Position numbers and translations under genes: made by a program | The notes under the pieces: model-generated | Told to the model about the DNA's origin: nothing | Database searches by the model: none | Seen by the model: only the letters and a program-made list of their open reading frames with translations | Origin: Curtobacterium sp. UNCCL20 | GTDB lineage: Bacteria > Actinomycetota > Actinomycetes > Actinomycetales > Microbacteriaceae | Direction: 5' to 3' | Length of the DNA stretch: 64,000 nt | NCBI RefSeq assembly: GCF_900101675.1 | Contig: NZ_FNKG01000001.1 | Location: 913,378 to 977,377, forward strand | Shown: piece by piece, positions 59,065 to 64,000 of the stretch | Layout of the letters: each line of letters begins with the position of its first letter | Numbering within the stretch: position 1 is the first letter of the stretch

Positions 59065-59571
59065 CTACGCGTGCGCCGAAGCGTCCGCGACGGCCGGGGT
59101 GGTGGCCGACGCGAGCGGCGTGCTCGGGGCACGGTTCTCGGCGGAGACCATCCAGGCGAGCTGCTCGAGGCGCTCGATGAAACCGTGGAGCAGGTCCGCC
59201 GTCGTCGGGTCCTCTTCGTCGACCTCGTCGTGGACGTCGCGCATGGTGCCGGTCGCCTGGTAGAGGCGGAGCGTCACGAGGTCGATGGCGTCGTGCGTGG
59301 TGACCTCGCCGTCCGGGAACTGGTCGAGGTGGCTCTGCGCGGCGACCGTGCTCGAGCGGCCGTCCGGCACGGCGTACAGCGCACGCATCCGCTCGGCGGT
59401 GTCGTCGGCGAACTCACGTGCGGCGTCGACGATCTCGTCGAGCTGGAGGTGGAGGTCCCGGAAGTTGGTCCCGAGGATGTTCCAGTGCGCCTGCTTGCCC
59501 TGGAGGTGCAGGTCGATGAGGTCCACGAGGACCGACTGGAGGTTCTTGGCGAGCTTGTCCGATGCGTGCAT
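59065..59571 (-). CDS. dps: Dps-family ferritin-like protein
   Basis: This 168-aa protein forms DNA-binding, iron-storing dodecamers in stationary or oxidative stress. The inter-subunit ferroxidase residues are visible in QGKQAHWNILGTNFRDLHLQ LDEIVD (His, Asp and Glu near residues 29-46). The C-terminus is an Ala/Pro/Ser tail. GGAAGGAACC precedes the ATG. It is the first gene of a minus-strand run with an SDR and an FAD reductase. Confidence 0.88.
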   Translation of the reverse strand: MHASDKLAKNLQSVLVDLIDLHLQGKQAHWNILGTNFRDLHLQLDEIVDAAREFADDTAERMRALYAVPDGRSSTVAAQSHLDQFPDGEVTTHDAIDLVTLRLYQATGTMRDVHDEVDEEDPTTADLLHGFIERLEQLAWMVSAENRAPSTPLASATTPAVADASAHA

Positions 59572-59678
59572 GATCGGTTCCTTCCGCGTTGGTGACCGTT
59601 GACAAATCCGGTCTACGCGGTGTTGCAGGACGTCCGCTCAGAGGAGCGTCCCCCGGGGTGCTCGGTCTGCTGCCGGTG

Positions 59679-60191
59679 TCAGTTCGCGGCGGCGGGATCG
59701 ACCTGGTCGACGGCGGTGCGCATGCGCTCGAGGAAGACGGCCACGACCCGGGCGTCGTCGGGCGACAGGCCCTCGGCGATGGACATCATGCGGCGGTGCA
59801 TCACACCGAGCGTGGCGCGGACCTCGTCGTCGGTCTCGGTCGTCGGCGTGATCACGAGTGCGCGGCGGTCCGTGGGGTGCGGGTCACGGCGGACGTGGTT
59901 CGACTTCACGAGCCGGTCGATGAGGATCGTGGTCGATGCGGACGAGATCTTGAGGTAGGCCGCGAGGTCCTTCGGGCTCACCGTGCGACCGGAGCGCTGG
60001 GACTGCAGCAGGAACCGGACGGCGAGCAGGTCGGTCTCGCCCATGCCCATCGAGTCGCGGGTGCGGCGGCGCATCGCCGTCTCGGCAGCGCGGTAGCGGC
60101 GGAGGGCGTTCAGCACGCTGACCCCCCGCTGGGTCGCGTCGTCATCGGGGAACCAGTACCCGGACGCTTCCGCGATCTCCTGCGTGGACAT
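59679..60191 (-). CDS. MarR-family transcriptional regulator
   Basis: This 170-aa protein has a winged helix: AVRFLLQSQRSGRTVSPKDLAAYLKISSASTTILIDRL, then HVRRDPHPTDRRALVITPT (about residues 57-118). It is upstream of the dps run on the same strand with a 107-bp gap. Its target is unknown; the neighbouring dps or FMN reductase genes are candidates. Confidence 0.83.
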   Translation of the reverse strand: MSTQEIAEASGYWFPDDDATQRGVSVLNALRRYRAAETAMRRRTRDSMGMGETDLLAVRFLLQSQRSGRTVSPKDLAAYLKISSASTTILIDRLVKSNHVRRDPHPTDRRALVITPTTETDDEVRATLGVMHRRMMSIAEGLSPDDARVVAVFLERMRTAVDQVDPAAAN

Positions 60192-60280
60192 GCTCGACAG
60201 GGTAGCCCGACTCGCCGCTCGGGCGTCGAGCGAACTCCCGGGATGCGGGAAGCCGCCGTGGTCGGGGCTGGAGACGGACC

Positions 60281-60312
60281 GGAGGCGCGGCGCCGACCGG
60301 CACCGCGCCTCC
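60281..60312. repeat. Dispersed-repeat hairpin upstream of the MarR gene
   Basis: GGAGGCGCGGCGCC (60281-60294) and GGCACCGCGCCTCC (60299-60312) pair over 14 bp with one mismatch around GACC. It lies in the gap between the FMN reductase stop and the MarR start (both minus strand). Confidence 0.7.
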
Positions 60313-60332
60313 AGGCTCCGACCGTCGCGTCG

Positions 60333-60413
60333 GCGACCCGCCGTTCCGCGGCGACCTGCCGTTCCGCGGCGACCTGCCGTTCCGCGGCGACCTGCCGTTA
60401 CGCGGCGACCTGC
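60333..60413. repeat. 18-bp tandem repeat overlapping the FMN reductase 3' end
   Basis: GCGACCTGCCGTTCCGCG is repeated at 60333, 60351, 60369 and 60387 with single changes, and a partial copy follows. The fourth copy carries TTA in place of TTC (60398-60400), which is the TAA stop of the reductase on the minus strand. Confidence 0.85.
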
Positions 60414-60958
60414 TCCTCGGCCGCGGCCTCGGCGAGCGCCGTCAGCGCACCCTGCACCAGCTGGGTGACCTCGGCGTCCTCGCGCGGGTGCGTCTCGGCG
60501 AAGCGGACGATCGACTGCGGGATCGCGACCTTGACGTCCTCGAGGACCTTCGCTCCGGCGATGCCGGCGGCCTTGCGGGCGTCGTCGTGCGCCCAGACGC
60601 CGCCGTACTGACCGAAGGCGGACCCGATGACGGCGAGCGGCTTGCCCGAGATGGGGGAGGCGCCGAACGGACGTGACGCCCAGTCGAGCGCGTTCTTCAG
60701 CACGGCCGGGATGGTGCCGTTGTACTCGGGCGTGATGAGCAGCACGGCGTCGGCGGCGTCGATGGCCGCGCGGAACGCGACGGCCGATGCCGGCGGGGTG
60801 TCGCCGTCGATGTCCTCGTTGTAGAACGGCAGGTCGACGATGCCGTCGAACGTCGTGAGCTCGATGCCCTCCGGGGCGTGGTGCGCGGCTGCCTCGGCGA
60901 GCTTGCGGTTGATGGACTCGGCGCGGAGGCTGCCGACGAGGGCGAGGACGTTGGTCAT
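60398..60958 (-). CDS. NADPH-dependent FMN reductase (quinone reductase type)
   Basis: This 186-aa flavodoxin-like enzyme has the FMN phosphate loop LVGSLRAESINRKLAE (residues 7-22) and the LLITPEYNGTIPAVLKNALDW block near 73, followed by GQYGG near 116. It reduces FMN or quinones with NAD(P)H. Its last codons lie in an 18-bp tandem repeat in which only this copy has a stop. It is divergent from the GH13 gene. Confidence 0.87.
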   Translation of the reverse strand: MTNVLALVGSLRAESINRKLAEAAAHHAPEGIELTTFDGIVDLPFYNEDIDGDTPPASAVAFRAAIDAADAVLLITPEYNGTIPAVLKNALDWASRPFGASPISGKPLAVIGSAFGQYGGVWAHDDARKAAGIAGAKVLEDVKVAIPQSIVRFAETHPREDAEVTQLVQGALTALAEAAAEEQVAA

Positions 60959-61045
60959 GGTGATCCTTCGTTCTGGTGCGGAAAGGTGTCAGCGACAACC
61001 AATGCGATCGGCAAGGACGGTATTCCCGACCCGGCGCGCCGTCGG

Positions 61046-61051
61046 TAGGTT
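61046..61051 (+). promoter_or_regulatory. -10 box TAGGTT, likely leaderless promoter
   Basis: TAGGTT ends six bases before the GTG at 61058, with no ribosome binding site. Confidence 0.45.
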
Positions 61052-61057
61052 GACGAC

Positions 61058-62695
61058 GTGAGCACGCCACGGACGCCCGCCAGCACGCCCCGCACGACCG
61101 ACCCGGACTGGTGGCGGCACGCCGTCGTCTACCAGGTGTACCCGCGGAGCTTCGCGGACACGAACGGCGACGGCCTCGGCGACGTCACGGGCATCACGAG
61201 CCGCGTGCCCTACCTGGCGTCGCTCGGCGTCGACGCGATCTGGCTGTCCCCGTTCTTCCCGTCCCCGCTGGCCGACGGCGGCTACGACGTCGCGGACTAC
61301 CGCGACGTCGACCCGAAGCTGGGCACGCTCGACGACTTCGACGCCCTGGTACGGGCGGCGCACGAGCACGACATCCGGGTGATCGTCGACATCGTGCCGA
61401 ACCACACCTCGGACGAGCACGCGTGGTTCCGCGCCGCGCTCGCCGCAGCACCCGGTTCTCCGGAACGCGCCCGCTACGTGTTCCGTGACGGCACGGGGGA
61501 GTCCGGCGAGCTCCCGCCGAGCGACTGGGTGTCGAACTTCGGCGGCAGCGCCTGGACCCGGGTGCCGGACGGTCAGTGGTACCTGCACCTCTTCGCGCCC
61601 GAGCAGCCGGACCTCGACTGGGAGAACCCCGAGGTCCGTGCCGACTTCGAGGAGACCCTGCGCTTCTGGTCGGACCGCGGCGTGGACGGCTTCCGCGTCG
61701 ACGTCGCGCACGGCCTGGCGAAGGACCTGACGACGCCGTACCGCCCCTCGGACGAGAAGGCGCTGCCGCTCGACGGCTCCGACCCCCTGTACGACCGCGA
61801 CGAGGTGCACGAGATCTTCAGCACCTGGCGCCGGGTGCTGGACGAGTACGACCCGCCCCGTGCCGCCGTCGCCGAGGCCTGGGCGCCCGCACCCCGACGC
61901 GTCCTCTACGCCCGACCGACCGAGCTCGGACAGGCCTTCAACTTCGACCTGCTCGAGGCGCCGTTCGACCCGGAGTCGTTCCGCACGCTCATCGCGCAGA
62001 ACCTCGCCATGTCGGCGCGGTCCGGGGCGTCGAGCACCTGGGTGCTGTCCAACCACGACGTCGTCCGGCACGCGACCCGCTACGGGCTGCCCGAGGGGAC
62101 CGACACCGACGCGTGGCTCATGACCGACGGGACGACGCCGGTGCTCGACCGCGAGCGGGGGCTCCGCCGTGCCCGTGCCGCGACACTGCTGATGCTGGCG
62201 CTCCCCGGGTCGTCGTACGTCTACCAGGGCGAGGAGCTCGGGCTGCACGAGGCCGCCGCGATCCCCCGCGATGCACTGCAGGACCCGAAGTGGATCCGGA
62301 CCGGGCACACCGTGAAGGGACGGGACGGCTGCCGCGTGCCGATCCCCTGGACGGAGTCCGGGCCGTCGTTCGGCTTCGGTTCCGTGGCGCCGCACCTGCC
62401 CCAGCCCGCGGACTTCGGGACTTCCTCGGTCGAGGCGGAAGAGCGCGACCCCGCGTCGACCCTGACCCTCTACCGCGAGGCCATCGCTGCACGCCACCGC
62501 CTGCAGCGGGGCGAGGAACTCACCTGGATCCCGGCCGACGACCAGGTCGTGGCCTTCGCCCGGCACGACGGTTGGCGGTCCGTCACGAACTTCGGCACCG
62601 AGCCGGTGCCGCTGCCCGACGGGACGGTCGTGGCGGCGTCCGGTCCGGTGGACGACGGGGTGCTCCCGGGGGAGACGACGGTGTGGCTGGCCTGA
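61058..62695 (+). CDS. GH13 alpha-glucosidase
   Basis: This 545-aa enzyme has the alpha-amylase family barrel: QVYPRSFADTNGDGLGD near 26, DIVPNHTSDEHAWF near 111, GFRVDVAHGLAKD near 210 (nucleophile Asp), EAWAP near 270 (acid/base Glu) and NHD near 332 (transition-state Asp). The start of the barrel is that of oligo-1,6-glucosidase/alpha-glucosidase types. It has no signal, so it acts on internal maltose, isomaltose, sucrose or trehalose. GTG start, probably leaderless. Confidence 0.9.
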   Translation: MSTPRTPASTPRTTDPDWWRHAVVYQVYPRSFADTNGDGLGDVTGITSRVPYLASLGVDAIWLSPFFPSPLADGGYDVADYRDVDPKLGTLDDFDALVRAAHEHDIRVIVDIVPNHTSDEHAWFRAALAAAPGSPERARYVFRDGTGESGELPPSDWVSNFGGSAWTRVPDGQWYLHLFAPEQPDLDWENPEVRADFEETLRFWSDRGVDGFRVDVAHGLAKDLTTPYRPSDEKALPLDGSDPLYDRDEVHEIFSTWRRVLDEYDPPRAAVAEAWAPAPRRVLYARPTELGQAFNFDLLEAPFDPESFRTLIAQNLAMSARSGASSTWVLSNHDVVRHATRYGLPEGTDTDAWLMTDGTTPVLDRERGLRRARAATLLMLALPGSSYVYQGEELGLHEAAAIPRDALQDPKWIRTGHTVKGRDGCRVPIPWTESGPSFGFGSVAPHLPQPADFGTSSVEAEERDPASTLTLYREAIAARHRLQRGEELTWIPADDQVVAFARHDGWRSVTNFGTEPVPLPDGTVVAASGPVDDGVLPGETTVWLA

Positions 62696-62703
62696 GCGCA
62701 CGG

Positions 62704-62751
62704 CTGCGGCCGGTCAACGCGCTGGTGCGGCCGGCCAGCGCGCTGGTGCGG
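62704..62751. repeat. 21-bp tandem repeat after the GH13 gene
   Basis: CTGCGGCCGGTCAACGCGCTG is followed by GTGCGGCCGGCCAGCGCGCTG and a third start GTGCGG. A CCTCCA-CAGCC-TGGAGG hairpin at 62759-62775 contains an inverted dispersed-repeat arm. Confidence 0.7.
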
Positions 62752-62844
62752 CTTCTTCCTCCACAGCCTGGAGGCACGTGCATGCGATCCACAGATCGGC
62801 CCACGCCCGCCTGACCGGGGCGTCCCGATCGCGACGATCGGGGC

Positions 62845-64000
62845 ATGAGAGATCCCAACACCCCGGCGGGTGGCCGCCCGGCCGCCCGCCCACGCCTGAT
62901 CCGTCGCGCGGCGGTGGCCGCGAGCGTCGTCACCGCGCTCGGCGTCCTCGCCGCACCCGCACTCGTCCCGTCCGCCTCCACCGCCGGCGCGCTCGACTTC
63001 CCCTACGTCAACCAGTTCTCCTCCGCCGAGGGCGGCTCCCTGTCCGGGGACGCCGCGATCGTCGACGGGCGACTCCGGCTCACCGACCAGCGCGTCGACC
63101 AGGCCGGGGCGTGGTCGACCGACGACACGTTCCCGTCCGACGTCGGGCTCGAGGTCGAGTTCACCTACGCGATGTACAACACCATCGACGACATCGGGGC
63201 GGACGGGCTGCTGCTCTTCCTCGCAGACGGCTCCGCACCGCAGGGAGTCGGGGCGTTCGGGGCCGCGCTCGGGTACTCGTGCCGGGTCGAGGCGACCCAG
63301 GGCCACGGCGCACCGTGCGACCTCCCCGGGCTCCCCGGTGGCGTCGCGGCCGTCGCACTCGACCGCTACGGCAACTTCTCGCTGCCCCTCAACGAGTCCG
63401 GGCCGGGCAACCGCACCGACTCCGTCGTGATCCGCGGCTCCGGCGACGGACTCGCCGGGTACCGCTACGTCGACGGCGTCCGGGCGCCCGGCGGCACCAT
63501 GACCGAGGGACGGACGCCCCGCACGGTGCGGGTCACCCTGCTGCCCGGCGACGAGGGCGAACTGTCGATGACGGTCCGGCTCGAGACCGACGGCGTGATG
63601 CGGACCGTGTTCGACGGGGTGCCCCTGCACGCCGACGGCCAGACCCCGTTGCCGCCGACCCTGCGACTGGGGTTCGCGGGCTCCACCGGCAAGACGGTGA
63701 ACGTGCACGAGGTCGACGCGCTCCGCGTGTGGAAGCCCGCGGACCTGTCGGTGGAGCAGGACCTCGCCGCGACCGTGCAGGCCGGCGCGGGCGCCGAGTA
63801 CACGGTGACGGCGCGGAACGTCGGGCCGAACGCGTCGGACCCGAGCACCCTCGCGGTTGACGTCCCCGACGAGCTGCACGACGTCACCTGGACCTGTACT
63901 GCCGAGGACGGCACAGCGTGCGAGACCCCGTCCGGCACCGGGGACGTCGCCGCGCAGGTCGCGCTCCCGAGAGGGGCAGCGGCTACCGTCGCGATCGCCG
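62845..64000 (+). CDS. Secreted protein with lectin-like and DUF11 domains, 5' part
   Basis: The frame runs open to the window end (at least 385 residues). It has a twin-arginine-like start (RPRLIRRAAVAASVVTAL) and signal cleavage near STAGA. Residues about 50-280 form a beta-sandwich like L-type lectin or laminin-G domains (LEVEFTYAMYNT, DGLLLFLADGSAP, YGNFSLPLNESG). From about 297, DLSVEQDLAATVQAGAGAEY and TWTCTAEDGTACE are a DUF11 repeat. A surface or adhesion role is likely. Confidence 0.75.
   Translation, partial: MRDPNTPAGGRPAARPRLIRRAAVAASVVTALGVLAAPALVPSASTAGALDFPYVNQFSSAEGGSLSGDAAIVDGRLRLTDQRVDQAGAWSTDDTFPSDVGLEVEFTYAMYNTIDDIGADGLLLFLADGSAPQGVGAFGAALGYSCRVEATQGHGAPCDLPGLPGGVAAVALDRYGNFSLPLNESGPGNRTDSVVIRGSGDGLAGYRYVDGVRAPGGTMTEGRTPRTVRVTLLPGDEGELSMTVRLETDGVMRTVFDGVPLHADGQTPLPPTLRLGFAGSTGKTVNVHEVDALRVWKPADLSVEQDLAATVQAGAGAEYTVTARNVGPNASDPSTLAVDVPDELHDVTWTCTAEDGTACETPSGTGDVAAQVALPRGAAATVAIA

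Overview
The window is a GC-rich, densely coded chromosomal stretch from an actinobacterium. Gene content and style (many GTG starts, ATGA/GTGA stop-start overlaps, lipoprotein-anchored sugar uptake, Ku/LigD end joining, GH13/GH15 enzymes, DUF3618, DUF1206 and DUF6328 proteins) fit the Microbacteriaceae, most like Curtobacterium. The genus is a recognition-based inference. There is no prophage, insertion sequence, CRISPR array or rRNA that I can see. Most genes are ordinary housekeeping, stress and carbohydrate functions.

Layout. 1-9817: an OsmC gene cut by the window edge, a zinc alcohol dehydrogenase, gamma-glutamyltransferase divergent from an ArsR/SRPBCC pair, a secreted bulb-lectin/M23 fusion, a TauE-like exporter with an AlkD-like repair protein, a lipoprotein polysaccharide deacetylase and an APH kinase. 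9950-16949: a formaldehyde-dehydrogenase-like ADH with a coupled epimerase, a membrane SHOCT gene broken by an in-frame amber codon, and a thioredoxin-reductase-like flavoprotein divergent from its likely XRE-cupin regulator. 16950-22396: a LacI-controlled sugar ABC uptake operon (binding protein, two permeases, a 24-aa coupled ORF, a debranching-type glycosidase). 22520-30190: a glycosyltransferase, a three-gene DUF3618/holin-like stress operon, a MarR, MBL, HAD and GNAT run, and an autoregulated TetR/MFS efflux pair.

30497-35031 is a nucleoside salvage locus: a LacI repressor faces an operon of nucleoside hydrolase, MFS transporter and ribokinase across two operator palindromes. 35063-41806 holds a Ppx/GppA phosphatase, a monooxygenase-like membrane protein, DUF6328, and the non-homologous end-joining pair Ku and LigD (LigD coupled to an SDR). 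41942-43417 carries a 51-aa ORF, a sigma region-4 fragment and an Asp23-like pair. 43457-52078, mostly minus strand, has a sugar isomerase, an FAA hydrolase, a phosphoketolase, a DnaJ-C/DUF1992 protein and a GH15 glucosidase. 52276-64000 holds an RtcB RNA ligase with a small leader ORF, DUF1206, SMP-30, an alpha/beta hydrolase, a Dps-SDR-FAD reductase run, a MarR, an FMN reductase, a GH13 alpha-glucosidase and the start of a secreted DUF11 protein.

Three patterns cut across the window. A short element with core CGCGCCTCCAGGCC recurs as single arms and as full hairpins; some hairpins sit where a terminator is expected, some arms sit inside promoter spacers, and two lie inside coding sequence. 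Many genes have a TAnnnT -10 box 6-7 bases before the start codon, implying leaderless mRNAs. Two genes look freshly damaged: the SHOCT gene by an amber codon, and a sigma factor by a 10-bp tandem duplication plus loss of region 2.
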